DNA of 64,000 bases from Fremontodendron californicum (GCA_030761205.1 JAULJL010000020.1:5461001-5525000), one strand, 5' to 3'; positions 1-13,077 are shown, numbered from the stretch's first letter. Notes: generated by a model not told the origin, from the sequence alone. Numbers and translations: made by a program.

Positions 1-2865
1 GTGCTAGGCTTTTTTTTCATCTCCTTTTGGAATTTAATGCAAAATTTTGTCCTTTCTGTAGGTTTTGCGGCATGGCCTGCCTTTGCCACTTTGCCAATTG
101 CCACATCAATCAATAATTTTCATGATTATCACGAATTTTTGGGCTGCGATTTTATGCTTTTGGTAGCATCACACTCACAAAATTGAGAGCAAAATGGACC
201 CTAAGATTTTAACAAGAGAATTAGTCATTAATTGATCATAGCTTAAATGAAAAACAAAAATTAGAGGTTTTTGTAATTAGGTTATATTTTAAGATTAACA
301 AGAGAAATAGTATCACAACATTTTGATTTAATAATTGATGTATGGTTTTTTTTATTCTAAAAAATTAAATTTGAATCTTATTGCTCTTAATATAAACATA
401 AAATATCAAACGAGTTAAACAAGATAAAAAATTGAAAGAAATTGTTATCTTCTTTTAATCAAGTAAGGTAACTTATCAATGCCAAACACATTGAAATTTA
501 ATATAACCATTTACCATATAATATACTTCCAATATCTTGAAAGATTTTTTTTTATTTGGTTAAATATTATAGGTAAAAATTATAATTACAATAATATAAT
601 TTTTAATATCTATCAAATAATACATCCATGAAAAAATAGAACAAACAAACCAACATAAAATTGAATTACATCCACATATAATAGAACTTATGAAATTTAA
701 ATATTTTGGAACCTTCTCTTTACCATTGAAACAAAGTCTCATCCACACAAACTTTTTATTTTTAGAAGCTGAATTTTGAAAAGAAAAATAAATTGAGCAA
801 CTTAGTTTTGGTTCAATGCTTCTTAATTACACTTTCAATAGAATTTTCTTTCATCCGATAAATTTAAATGATAAAAAAAGAAATATAGATCTTGTCTTCT
901 TTCTTTCATATTCAATCATTTACATCAAAATTAGCATTAAAAAGAATACAAATTCTCTCTCTCTCTCTCTCTCTCTCTCTTTAATTTTAGAAATAATTAG
1001 GGTTTTTGAAACAAAACCACCTAAGTTTACCCATAGTAATTGAGTTAAAAAAAATGTAAGGAGGATTAGGACTCGTGATGCCGCTCAAATGCAAGGGGAC
1101 AAAACATCTAAAGTAAATCATTGTTAATTGTTATTCACGAAAAAAAAGTTTAATATGAGATTAAACTGATTTATTAATGTTATTAATGAATTAAATAGGA
1201 AGGAAGAGTTTTTTTTTAATAAATTCGGGTAATTTCGTTAATGTTATTTGGGATTTAACTTTAGAATTTATTTGTGTCTGTTTCTTACATATATTTAAAG
1301 GACTAATAATAATAATAATATGTTAGCTAATGAGATTGCAAAATTAAAATGTCATGTTGGAAGTCAAAAGTTTTGGTGGAAGACTATAAAGAATGAATCT
1401 AAATCCTCTTTCCCCTTTTACTCTCCTATCCATGTTTTCACTCTCTAACGAGACGCCGTCTGTTTTTTCTTTATTCTCTTTGTATCTATTCATTTTTAAT
1501 GTTTGACCCATTATTTATCTAATAAAAAATCGATTTCGCTTGAAAAAAATACGGATACAAAGACAATATAAATAAAATAGATGGTGTCATGAAATTCACC
1601 TATTCGATCATGGGTAAAATACCAATTGATTATATTTGTATTTCGTAACTCCCTAAAAACAAATAATGAAAAAAACGACATCGAAAAAACGAATCCACGA
1701 CTCGTTACGAGAATGGAGGATGAATAACGACAAAAAAATGAGACAGAAAATTTCTATTCATAAAAGAAAAATATACGTAACCCTGATTTACTCGAGTAAT
1801 TATAGGAATTGTTCTATTTTTATAAATAAAAAAAATTTTAATTAAGTCATTTTAAAATTAAATCTACAAACTCATCTCAAGATTAATTATTAATAAATCT
1901 TAAAATATTCCGATGTGGATAGGACAGTTTGCGGAGAAAATGATGATGTTGTTAATGTTAAAGTGAACGTAAGACCAAAAACCAAAACCAAAACAATGGT
2001 TAAGGTTGTAATAATATTAACTTACTACTAATAATTAAAGGGAAAACGGGCGTTATCATGTGGCCACTGACGAGTGACGACAAAAGAGAAAAGGGGGGAG
2101 AGAGAGACAAGATAACGTCAATTGCGGCGCCAGACTGAGGCCTGACCGCCTGAGAGAGAGAGAGAGATGATTGGGCGAACGGGCATTGGATTTCTTGAGA
2201 TTTGTGAAAGGTTGAAAAGCTGGAACCCCAATTTTGGCTTTGCTTCATCACACATTTCTATGGAATGGCTAATTAACTAACCTTGGTTCGTGTCGGCTAT
2301 ATGAAATGTAACGAGAAATGATATAATCTATAATAACATATTAAAAAATTAATTAAATTGATGCCGCAAATTAATTGGATATCGATTTGGTTGGAAAAAT
2401 TATTTAAAATTTTAAAGCAGTATTAACAATGATATAAAATAAAAATAATTATATTTTTTATTTTAAAAAAATCATTAATCAAATTTTTTTAAATATGATT
2501 TTTTTACTCACTTTTTTTCATCTATCCAGTGTCATAATTTAATGTTTGAAAATTTTACTATTTGATTATTTACAAAAAATATATATATTTATAAAATTTA
2601 TTTTATTCATATCATTAATTTGTGGTAAGTAGTTGGAGAGTTGAAAATCATACAAAATAACTTTATTCAAATGGAATATATGTTTGATTTGTTATAGAGA
2701 AAAAAGGGTTTAAATTGGTTCAGTTTGTGTTTTGAAATAATTGCTTTTAATTAAACTATTGAATATATGATGAAATTTTAAAATTGTTTTGACTAAAAAA
2801 TATTATTGAAGTAGAATTAAACAAACCAACATTATTGACCATATAGCTCATAGTCATGTGCTTAT
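1..2865. other. AT-rich intergenic DNA, no gene recognised
   Basis: I see no supported gene here; the open frames are short and AT-biased. A (CT)n microsatellite lies at 955-980 and a (GA)n run at 2152-2168. The interval 2045-2270 is richer in GC than its surroundings and could be remnant promoter or leader sequence, but no coding exon follows it on either strand. Confidence 0.5.
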
Positions 2866-3763
2866 CCTAATGTAATAACCAATTTTCGTTCGGGTCGGAT
2901 CCGAATCCGACCCGGACCAAGTGCGAATCGGGCCTGCTATTCAGCAGGCCCAATGTGCTGTCCAGGCCCAATTTCGGGCCCATTTCCCCGAACCCAACCA
3001 CTGGCCCAATTTTCGGGCCCATTTCATCCTAGCCCAACCTAACCCCTCTGCTGCTAACCCTAGCCGCCTCCCCCCATTCCCCAAAACCCAACAGCAGAAA
3101 CCCTCCCCCCACACGCCAAACCCTGGCCACCTGACACCCTGCCACCAGCCACCCTCCCCTGCCACACTCAACCTCCTGCCAACCCATCCCCATACGCCAC
3201 CCACCTGCACACTCAACCTCACGCCACCCTTCAACCCCTCCATAAAGCCCCCATCACCAGCAAAAAAAAAAGAAGGGAGGGAGACCCCGGATTCGGATCC
3301 CCCCAGACTCGAACCCACCAAAAAAAACCAAAGGAGGCCGAAGCCTCGGCCAAGGAGGGAGGCCCGATTCGGACCCCCCAGATCCGATCCTCCACACACG
3401 GAGATCCAGATCGGAAACCCCCCTCTCACCAAAAAAAAAACCAGATCGGGGTCCGAAATCCCGATTCGGACCCCCTTCCTCCACGACCAACAACCAAAAA
3501 CCCAGATCCGATCATCCCCCTCCTTTTTCTCCGAAACCAACCCTGCACAAAAAAAAAGGCAACAAACCACAAAAAAAAGACCACAGCCAGCAAAAAGAAA
3601 AAAAAACAACAAAAAGAGAGTCGAAAAGTTTTCCTAGATCTAGGGTGGTGGACTCCGATTCGGGCAAAACGGAGCCCAGAATCGGAGAGAGGAGATCGAC
3701 GCGGTTCCAGAGAAGGTGATTTGGAGTTCAAAAAAAAAGGAAAAAATGGAAAAATAATAAAAA

Positions 3764-3783
3764 GGGGGCTATTTATAGCCCCC
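3764..3783 (+). promoter_or_regulatory. Putative LTR TATA box within a hairpin
   Basis: The TATA-like core CTATTTATAG sits between GGGGG and CCCCC, giving a 9-bp inverted repeat around two central bases. It lies about 0.9 kb into the solo LTR, just before the GC-rich island, where the U3/R boundary is expected. Assignment as the promoter is inferred from position and from the analogous TATA-then-GC-rich order in the LTR at 42040-45089. Confidence 0.5.
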
Positions 3784-4085
3784 GGTGCGGGTCAAGGTGA
3801 CCCGCGCGTTGACCCGCGGGTCGACCCGGGGTCCGCGCGGGTCACCCGCCCCTTTTTTAAAAAAACAAAAAACGGCGTCAAAACGACGCCGTTTTAGGCC
3901 CAGGGTCCGCGCGTGGACCTGCGGGTCGACCCGGGGTCCGCGCGCCCGACTCGGGTTCCCCAAAAAAAAAAGAGAAAGACGCTGAAACGGCGCCGTTTTT
4001 GTCGCGCCAAAACGGCGCCGTTTAAAGCGGGAAGGATCCGCGCCTGGACCCGGATCCGACCCGGGGTCCGCGCGGGTCCTCCCCT
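3784..4085 (+). repeat. GC-rich palindrome-bearing island in solo LTR
   Basis: Three imperfect repeats of a block built on GGGTCGACCCGGGGTCCGCG alternate with the palindrome AAACGGCGCCGTTT, which is perfect at 3985-3998 and 4010-4023. A related inverted pair lies near 3870-3896. The composition contrasts sharply with the AT-rich surroundings. The island follows the putative TATA box, so it would form the start of the element transcript. Confidence 0.65.
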
Positions 4086-5838
4086 AGGGCTTAAAAAAAA
4101 AAAAAAAAAAGGGAAAAGAAAAGAAGCTGGGCCAGACCTGGCCCAGCAGGCCAGAACCAGACCTGGCCCAGCGGGCCAGGCCTGGTTTTGGGGCCAAAAA
4201 AGAGAAAAAAAAAAAGAAAAAGAAAGGAAAAGAAAAAAAAAAGAGGAAAAAGAAGAAAAAGAAGAAAAAAAAATTAAAATTAAAAAAAATAGTAATTAAA
4301 ATTAAAATTTAGAAAAAATAATAATAAAGGGTAAAATTAAAAAGAAAAAATAGAAAATTAAAAGGAAAAATAGAAAATTAAAAAAAAAAATTAAAAAAAA
4401 AAAACAGAAAAATTAAAGAAAAATTCACGATGATCGTTTTTGAAGTTTTGATTTTCTATTTTTGACATTTTCAGGTGATTTTACGAAGATCAAGTCCGGC
4501 ATTTTGATTTCTCGGATTCTCGACATTTGTCAGGTGATTTTACGAAGATCAAGTCTGGCATTTTGATTTCTCAGATTCTCGACATTTGTCAGGTATGATT
4601 TTAATTTTCTTATTTATTTTCATTACTATTTGTATTTATTTATTTTCGTCCGGCATTCAATATATTTTTATTATTCTGTGTCAATTTTAAAATATTAAAA
4701 TAATAATTTTTAATTAATACATGTCTTTTAAAATTATTTTTGGTAAATAAAATTCTCTAAAAACGGATCTCTTTCTCGGATGGTCAGAGTATCGATCGTT
4801 CTTCGAAATGGTCCGAGTAAGAATAATAATCGAAACACTATCGAAAGTATCGGAGTGATTCGGGAATTACTCTTACATAGATAATTTCTTTTATTTCAGA
4901 AATAATTATTAAAAGCATTTTAATTTACTTTTCAAAAAAAAAAGGGATTTTAAATTACCAACGACGGAATTCGAAGGACGTCACGGTAGTGATTCCTAAG
5001 ATATCTTGAGGTGCGAGAATTTCGTTAAATATCACCACGAGTGGTGGGAGTATTTAGCGACAAGCTCGATACAAAAATTTCGTTTTCGTTTTTAAAAAAA
5101 ATGGAAATAATCAAAATAAAAAAAATGAATAAAGAGCGAATGTTTATTGCGCTCGATATTTTGCCTGCTCGTGTTTTTAAATATTACGATTCGCATGTTT
5201 AATTTTATAGTTATATGTTAAGCCGTATGCATCCGATATTTAAATATTCGCATCATACGCATTTGAATAAAAATGGATATAAATTGCCGACGACGGAATT
5301 CGAAAGATATCACGGTTGTGATTCTTGAGATGTCTTGAGGTGAGAAGATCTCGTTAAATACCACCGAGAGTGTCGGGAATATTTAATGAGTATTTTCGAT
5401 AATAAATTTATGTTCACTTTCGATTTTTTAAAAATTAAAAACAGTTCAAGAAAATGCAAAAAATAATAAACATGTTTTTTTTTAAAATAAAAGAAAAGAA
5501 AAGAGAATTAGTTTTAAATACCGATGTTAAATCCATTAAATCGAGATTTAAGATAACACGTGATCAAGTGGTACCGTTTTCTAAACGGGTGTTGCGGGGG
5601 TGCTAATCCTTCCCCGCACGTAACTGACTCCCGAACCCGATTTTGTTTTCTCTCTGGTTCAAAGCGCAGACTTCGAAATTGGTTTTACAAAATGTTTTAA
5701 TTATTTTTAAAATGTTTTACTAAAATCGGTTTTAATAGGTGGCCAATCACACCTAGCAAAAAAGATTGGTGGCGACTCCATTTTTTGTGTTTTCATCAAA
5801 TTCGTCGTAGCGGTCGAAAAAACCGTTATGACACCTAA

Positions 5839-6758
5839 AATAGTTAAAATCTAATTAATAAGTTTAAATTAATTTTTAGAATTTAAAGCTTTGATTCGTT
5901 TGATCATGTTGTCCTGTTGTAAGAAGTCATATAGGATTGGAGTTTAAATTCGATCATATTCAAATATAAGTATATATATTAACATGGGCTTATCTAATAT
6001 TTAAACATTCAAGAATGTAATTAAGAGAAATTATTTGATATATCTTCAATGGATCAAATACAAACTCATGCAATTAATATTTGTAACATCTTCGGTTACG
6101 AATATATGTATGGGATTTTTTTTAATATTTAAAATAAGACAAAATATTATTGTTATAAAAATAAACAAAACTAAGTCAGTTAAGTTCCAAATAAGTCCTA
6201 TCATGAGTGAATTTAGTTTAATTTTATGCTGAATCTATCCAATTATTTTTTATTTGATTTAATTCAGTGAGTTTTTATATAAATATAATATCTGATCATA
6301 ATTAAACTTGTTGTAATTTCATAAAAAATAATTATAATGATGTGATATTGAAAATTATTGAAAATATTCTAATTATATATGCAACAAAAAATATCTAATA
6401 TCTGTCATTACATTTCAAGTTAAGTACATTTTTATTTCATTTGTTGTATATTGACATTCTATTTTTTTGTTGTGACAATAATGGAGATTGATTTTATTGT
6501 TGGAAGCTCATGAATGAATCGTGATTTTAAAAAAAATAGAGTGACAGAGACAATTCCAAGTTCCAAACCTAATATTGGAGAAGGTAACCATGATTAAGGT
6601 TTATTATTATTTTTACAAAATATTTATATTTAATATATTATTTTTATTGAATTAAAAAAAATAATATACTAATTATAATTTTCTTTTTATAAATTAGTAA
6701 ATAATATATATTTTCGTTCATGAAATTAAATACTAATAATTGTGTTTAAAATGAAAAT
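5839..6758. other. AT-rich intergenic DNA
   Basis: No gene or recognisable element; short A/T runs only. Confidence 0.5.
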
Positions 6759-7998
6759 ATTATTTCAAATAAAAACTTAACTAATTAATTGTTGGATGTG
6801 GATGTGAGTATGTACGTACCATGGGACCTACTGTGACGCGCTTACACGTCGTTTCCTACGTGGACATCACTTAGAACTGAGAAGCCACGCCTCATCCTCT
6901 TTGTAGGGCTGTAAATGAACCTAGCTTGAACGAAAAAACCTTTGTTCGTGTTCGTTTATTTATTTTTGAGCTTGTTCGTGTTCGGTTTGTGTTGGTTAAG
7001 GATTTTCAAATTGTGTTCAAGCTCTGTTCGTTTAAAATTGAGTGTGTTCGTGTTCGTTCATTTAATGTTCACGAACAAGTTCATTTAAATTAAATGAACT
7101 TGTTCGTGAACATTAAATGAACATGTTCATGAACATATAATCGAACATGTTCACGAACAATTAAAAAATATGTTCATGAACAATAAACAAACAAACAAAT
7201 ATAAAACAAGTCAATTTTAAATTATTATTAAATATAAAATAAAATAATAAAATACAAATATAATTTAATTTAATTTAATCTAATCTAATTTATTACTAAA
7301 TTATTAAATTTAAGTTATTAAATAATATTAATTATATTATAAATAAATAAAATACAAATAATAATAATATTAATTATATTATAAACGAACAATAAACGAA
7401 CATAGACGAGCTTTAAACAAACTAATAAACGAGCTTGAAACGAACCATAAACGTGCTTGTTCATGAAAATAAACGAACCGAACACACATCTATTCGAACT
7501 CGGTTCGTTTAATAAACGAATATTAAAATTGTGTTCATAATCGTTTATTTAGCTTAATAAACGAATATAAACGAACAAAAATCGAACTGTTCACGAATGA
7601 TTCGTCGAACGCTCTGTTCGTTTACAGCCCTACCTCTTTGACGCCTCTTCTAACATATTTTTGTTTATTTTCTGATGTAAGGTACATATTTATCATTCCA
7701 TTTATGTCACGATTTATCTAAATTTATTATTAATCTTTTAATTATTATTTCAAATAAAAACTTAACTAATTAATTGTTGGATGTGGATGTGCATATGTAC
7801 GTACCATGGGACCTACTGTGACGAGCTTACACGTCGTTTCCTACGTGGACATCACTTAGAACTTAGAAGCCACGCCTCACCCTCTTTGACGCCTCTTCTA
7901 ACATATTTTTGTTTATTTTCTGATGTAAGGTTGTACATATTTATCCTTCCATTTATGTCACGATTTATCTAAACTTATTATTAATCTTTTAATTATTA
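6759..7998. repeat. Tandem duplication of about 248 bp, first copy split by a MITE
   Basis: The first copy runs 6759-6903 and resumes at 7641-7743; the second runs from 7744 to about 7998. They align almost base for base, including the shared core ACGTACCATGGGACCTACTG. The second copy lacks the 729-bp insert and one copy of its 8-bp duplication, so it serves as a natural empty site. Confidence 0.85.
6904..7632. mobile_element. hAT-type MITE (729 bp)
   Basis: The terminal inverted repeats TAGGGCTGTAAATGAAC and TAGGGCTGTAAACGAAC (reverse complement of the right end) differ at one of 17 positions. The flanking 8-bp target duplication is CCTCTTTG (6896-6903 and 7633-7640). The interior is made of direct and inverted copies of TTCGTGTTCGTT-like words and has no transposase, so it is non-autonomous. 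The 8-bp duplication supports the hAT superfamily. Confidence 0.88.
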
Positions 7999-9484
7999 TA
8001 ATTTTATTATTACATTTTTAATTTTAAAACATTTTTTTGATAAAACTTGTGATCTTTCTACAACTACTTTTTTCCATTTCGAAAGTATAAAAAAAAAGAT
8101 TGTTAATTTTATGTTCAACTTCTTTATTATTTTTAATTATAATTTACACGTATGAATTCACAATATCAAGTTAAATTATGCATATATTATGAATGATTAA
8201 AAGCATATTAAAAAATTATTTAAAAAGAAAAACAATAATGACAAGATAAATATATTAATTAAATTAAATAGATAAATCAATCAACGAATTAATTTATAAT
8301 TTAATAAATTCAGTAAAAATTATATCAAATCCATACATAGTAGAGTTAAACATGATATTTCAAAATTGTAAGAACTTCTCATTGTTTAAGTTATATAAAC
8401 CATTCTTCAAAAAAAGTTATATAAACCATGAAGCTAACAAACCTTAATCTTTAAGTTAACTCCATTGACATTAAAAGGTTATTAACCTGTATAAGACCAC
8501 CTTTTTTTCACTATTTTTTACATTTGTGGATTTTTCCCCCCCCCCTTATTTTAGTGACGAAAGCAATTTTGGACTCAAATTTAGAAAACTCAAGATTAAT
8601 ACATTAACAAAATTAATCCCAAAAGCAACATATTAAAGTCTAGGAATGCCTTGAAGGACGTGGAAACCAGTTCGTCGATAAAAAAAAAAGGATGATTTTG
8701 CGACGGCTGCCCTAACTAGAATAATTTTTTTGCTTTATATTTTACATCAACTTTTTATTGAATTTTATTCACGAATGCTTTAAAGATATTTTTTAAAATT
8801 ATTATGTATAATAATATTTTTATTTAATATATTAAAAATAATAAATATAATTATCAATTATTATATTTAATATATTATTATTAATATATTAATTAACTTT
8901 AAAAAATATTATAAAAATACTCGTTAGTGTTCTCATTTTATGTTTTAGCCCTTCAAAGCTCTTTAGCACCATTTTCCTTTTAATAATGTACTTTTCTTTT
9001 TCTGCCCTTGGATTGGGGCATTTTCCTTTCTTTTTTTTTTTTTGCCCTTTTTAAACGAAACCTTCTTTTTGGATTGACACTCAACCACATCAGCTAACAT
9101 GACTTCAATTCTTCTGAAATTAAAATATACAGAATTTTTTTTTTCTTTCCTAACTATTTGGGAGTTAGTGAATGGAATTATTAACTAGAATGTCAATGAA
9201 TCTTTTTTTTCTTTTTTTTTTCTTTTGGATGTTAATAATCTTATACGAGGTAACCTAGCTTTATTCTATATCCAATTTACAAGTAATATAACTAAATTTG
9301 TGGCTCTTATAAATTTGGGTTTTTTTTTTTTTAACAAGAAATATAATAAGAGCATGGCCATTTATGAACATGTAACTACTCTTTCAAGGAAATGTATAGT
9401 CAATCACTCAATTTCTTTATTTAATTCATGCTATACTTAAGTAGCAAAAACCCAAAAAGGAATAAAAAACACACATATATATAC
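7999..9484. other. AT-rich intergenic DNA
   Basis: No gene recognised. Long homopolymer runs (C at 8527-8536, T near 9030 and 9210) and AT-rich filler only. Confidence 0.5.
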
Positions 9485-9780
9485 AAATTTGGACTTGAAT
9501 TATGCAATCTAAATTGTGTTTTGGTCTTTATTTTTTTATTTGGATCAATTTGATCTTTATTCTATTATTTTTGTCAATTTTATTATAATTTAACGAAAAT
9601 CGATTATGTACGAGCATGTGAATAATTTCATTAAATTTAAGTTAAATTAATCAAAAATTGATAAAAAAATTTAACATTTTAGAGACGAAATTGATTAAAA
9701 TAATAATATGAAGGCCAAATTGATTCAAATAAAAAATAAAAGTTAAATAATTTAATTTGCATAATTTGATGATCAAATTT
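9485..9780. mobile_element. MITE with long inverted repeats, Mutator-like
   Basis: The left end (starting AAATTTGGACTTGAATTATG) and the reverse complement of the right end (starting AAATTTGATCATCAAATTAT) stay similar for roughly 80-100 bp, including TTTTTTATTTGGATCAATTT-like sequence. No coding capacity. The long terminal inverted repeat suggests a Mutator-type non-autonomous element, but I see no clear target duplication, so class and exact ends are tentative. Confidence 0.55.
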
Positions 9781-10329
9781 ATATTTATTTCTTAAAAAAA
9801 TTAATAAGTGGCTTATTGGTTTTTGAGGGGGCAGAGCACGTGCCCTTTCAAGTTATTGTTTTTGGGCTTTATAACTTCATGTGCCTTTCGAGCTAATCTT
9901 TTGTCTCCCAAAAATTATTGTTCTTTTTTTAATTTCTTTTGTTCAAGAAAGGCCAATGGTCTTTTTTTATTCTCCTTTTGGGCGGAATTATATAAGCATG
10001 ATGAGTTAATTTCCATGACCATCCACATTCAACATTTTTGTCCATGTAACCGCATTTTTGTCATTTTATTTATTTTTACAAGAAATTTGATTAAACATTT
10101 AAACTTTGTTTAAACTTTATCAAATACAAATCAAAATTTGGTCTGGATTAAGTCAATAAGAAAATTTTTCAAGCTTTACTTCTATAAATTAAGAAAAAAA
10201 TGTGTTCGATCTTATAAAAAATCACGTATTCAAAAGTAACATTAACAAAAGATTATCAATAAAATTCAAAATCCAAAAATCACTTGTTGTAAAAGCAAAA
10301 AGACGGGTATATAGAATACCTAATACCTT
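9781..10329. other. Intergenic DNA
   Basis: No gene recognised; the 101-codon open frame at 9808-10113 shows no known domain. Confidence 0.4.
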
Positions 10330-10334
10330 TCACA

Positions 10335-10922
10335 TGTTAGGTACCAGAGTGACGGAATAGTGTCTCACAACTAAAATAAGAGATGAGAAAATAGGAACTG
10401 AACACACAAAAGAAACACAGATATTTTACGTGGTTCGGCCAATATACCTACGTCCACGGGAGGAGGAGCAAAGCTTTGTATTTAATCGGAGATGGAGTAC
10501 AAACCGGATACAAACCGGCTACATATTACAAGTGCTCTTTCTAGCACACACTCAACACCTCAATACACAAGCATCTAACAAGCAGCTACTGCCTCTAAAC
10601 TCTCTCATCACCTCTACCGGGAGGGGCTCCCTCTGGAGCTCTCACTATGCCTCAACCGGGAGGGAGCTCATGGAGCTCACCTTTGGAGCTCTAGCTCATT
10701 TCTCCTCTACTCCTCTCATCTCCTGCCTCCAAGCTCTCAACCTCATGCCTATTTATAGGCAAGGCTTATGGTGTGAATACACCATAGCCACCATGCCACC
10801 AGACAAAGGCTGCCAAGCTTTCAACAATTTCTGCTGCAGAAATTGTTGAAGCTGCCAAAGCTTCTTTTGTGGACTTTGAGCCACTTTTGTGGACTTTGTG
10901 GATTGGAGCCACACTTCCAACA
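10335..10922 (-). mobile_element. Solo LTR (588 bp), probably Copia or TRIM type
   Basis: Read on the minus strand it begins TGTTGGAAGTGTGG and ends with CCTAACA, and it is flanked by a perfect 5-bp duplication TCACA (10330-10334 and 10923-10927). A TATA-like CCTATAAATAGGC (minus strand) lies near 10747-10760. The segment around 10425-10460, reading ACGTGGTTCGGC, is of a kind common in plant LTRs. A GGGAGG/GGAGCTC-rich segment forms short imperfect repeats at about 10615-10690. No internal region is present. The 139-codon open frame inside it is LTR sequence. Confidence 0.85.
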
Positions 10923-10927
10923 TCACA

Positions 10928-11544
10928 TTCTTTCTCTATCTTGTTAATATATTGGTTATTTATTTATTCATTTTACAAAAAAGATCGTAGTTTGAAATAA
11001 AAGGAATTATCGATATTGAAATTTGAATCTCAAATTTGTTGGATACCATCTTTTAAGAGTAATTGTATGAATCAATTGAGTTAAATCTAGATTCTTAAAA
11101 TATTGGTTATTGTATTGTATTATTAGATATCTTGTTTTATTTGAGACTTAATTTGTAATTTGTAGAAGCCTATGACCCAATTATATATATCCCCTTGTAT
11201 TTTGTTTGAGAGGGGCAAGGCAAACTAATGCTATAGGCATTGCTAAAACCTCGTTCATTTTGCATACGTACGTTAGGAATGGACCATTGGAGATTGGACC
11301 ATGCGAATGATGCTTATAAGCTTGAACATACATTCAAGCTGTCGCTGTTTGACACATTGCTTTTCCATTTCAATTTCAAATTTTACTCTTATATATAGTT
11401 TTGGTCACATAGTTGCACTTTTCGTACACTCTTTGTATACAAATTTCACTAAACTATAAGCAAAGTTACAAAAATATTAAGGGATTAACTTCAACCCCCA
11501 AAAAAAAAAAAAAAAAAAAAAGGAAAACCCTATTCTGATGCATA
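10928..11544. other. Intergenic DNA with a possible degenerate retroposon
   Basis: About 10982-11096 resembles 31055-31155: both contain a TTGAATCTCAAA-like word followed by a similar 3' part (GGATACCATCTTTTAAG here, GAATACTACTTCTTAAAG there). This suggests two old copies of one dispersed repeat, perhaps a decayed SINE. A poly-A run lies at about 11501-11521. No gene. Confidence 0.35.
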
Positions 11545-11552
11545 CTTTTGCT

Positions 11553-11851
11553 TAGACATGCTCAAAGATCGGATAGTCCGTCTGGTCAAGCTCGAATTGG
11601 GTCATGCCTAGGTAAGGATTTTTGTAATTCGAGTCGGCTTGAACCGAATTACTATTCATCAAATAAAAAATATTTTTTATTTAAATTTAATTATAAAAAA
11701 TATATAAAAAAATTAATATAAAAATAAATTTTTAATATTTTAATAATTTATGAATAGTAAAAAGGGCATACGGGCTGGCTCAGATCCAACTCGAAATGAG
11801 CTTGAACAAGAAAAAAAATTCGAGTCACGATCCGACTCATGAGTAGGTGTA
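11553..11851. mobile_element. hAT-type MITE, family A copy 1
   Basis: Ends TAGACATGCTC and, reverse complement of the right end, TACACCTACTC. The flanking 8-mers CTTTTGCT (11545-11552) and CATTTGCT (11852-11859) match at seven of eight positions. The middle (ATTACTATTCATCAAATAAA and the AT-rich stretch after it) is closely similar to 13141-13230, so this and the next family A element are copies of one family. No open reading frame of note. Confidence 0.7.
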
Positions 11852-11859
11852 CATTTGCT

Positions 11860-13069
11860 TTTCCGAAGCAAATTAATCGCATTTACATGCATATGAGTCT
11901 TGCTCATCTTGCCAATAGCCATGTGATTTGTTGATAGAGTTCTAAACTCTTAATTTCAATAAACAGAGATCAAATCTTGATAGTTTCAAATATCAAAAAA
12001 GAGTCTTACTCACCTAGTCACATGACTCGTTGTGTTATTTACGTTGAAAAATTCAAAAAATGCTTGAATTTTTTATTCCTTTCGTTTTTTGTTCAACACA
12101 AAGAGAATAAGGATAATATTTTTTTAATTGCTGGTTTTAATAAAATTAAAATCTTCATGGGAACATGCCCCGCTACAAAGAATTTAAATTGTACTGAAAC
12201 CATTAAAACTTCATTTGAAGACGTAGTGGTAAGAGATTTTCACCACACGAAAATCTCAAACCAGTATTGAATCTCAAAAACAACACTTTGATACGGTAAA
12301 AGTTGCTTTTACTCAAACCAACAATTGAAGCAACTGAGATTGCATTATCTGAAAATACACGATAAACGAAATTGCGTTATTTATAAACTTCACCTTTAGC
12401 AATCGTAATTTTTTTTTTTAATTTGTTTTTAAGTCAAGACTCAAGAGAATGATTATTAATTGTTAGTTTGGTGCCATCTCACGATGATCAGAGAAAATTA
12501 ATGGGAGCCCAAAAATTGACCTTCTAACGTTGCTTTTAATTTGTATAGCTGTAAGCAAATATATCAATCCAAAAAGTCATTTCTTGCCAACCAAACACTA
12601 ATCAATCGAAACTAATTACATTATATAAATAGGATCACATCTCCATTGAAGTAGCTTTTCTTTGTTAATTCCAATTAATTTTATAAAAATGCCAAACCAT
12701 TTCATGGCCACTAATTCAGAAATATGTTTTTAATAATCTAATTATTCAATTAATCAGTTGACATTGCATGAATCTGAACAAAAAAAATCAGTTGACATTT
12801 AACTAATTTTCAACTCTTAAATTGTCAAAAATAGTGGTTGAGATCATCCTAACGACTATGAAGCAACAAAGCTGTTTGGCAAAGCAATGTGGCACATATT
12901 TAAGCACAAGACGGCTTGATAGGATTTTAAATTAATTTTTGGTTCTAAAATTTGTTCACCAACGTTAGTCCCCATTAGGGATTAGGTTACCAATTTTGCC
13001 ATTTAGCCAATTATCAAAGCTAATGCTGATATATATATAAAAAAATTAATGCTAACATAATTAGTTTTG
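11860..13069. other. AT-rich intergenic DNA
   Basis: No gene supported. The 97-codon open frame at 11977-12270 shows no recognisable domain. Confidence 0.45.
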
Positions 13070-13077
13070 TCCACAAT

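Larger units (their letters stand above)
2871..5833 (+). mobile_element. Solo LTR of an Ogre/TAT-type Ty3/gypsy element
   Basis: The 2963-bp segment begins TGTAATAACC and ends GTTATGACA, and it is flanked by a perfect 5-bp target duplication CCTAA (2866-2870 and 5834-5838). No internal domain is present, so it is a solo LTR, most simply left by recombination between two LTRs. Its U5 end carries the block shared with the other large LTRs here: a GC stem-loop at 5594-5617, the hairpin-like AGGTGG...CACACCTAG, and TGGCGACTCCA at 5770-5780. A likely TATA box lies in a 20-base hairpin at 3764-3783, followed by a GC-rich island (3784-4085) and a polypurine tract (about 4200-4420). Two 59-bp tandem copies lie at 4471-4588. 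A longer motif occurs near 4967-5050 and again near 5291-5375. The long proline-rich open frames at 2921-3637 are U3 sequence, not genes. Confidence 0.9.

Noticed and set aside
1..186. A 61-codon open frame at the left edge
   Set aside because: No recognisable domain or splice signals; it could be the edge of something outside the window but nothing supports that here.
2921..3637. A 238-codon proline-rich open frame (and long antisense frames at 2941-3612)
   Set aside because: It lies in the U3 part of the solo LTR at 2871-5833; composition is low-complexity and C-rich, and no domain or splice context supports a gene.
10430..10849. A 139-codon plus-strand open frame
   Set aside because: It is antisense sequence of the 588-bp solo LTR with a perfect target duplication.
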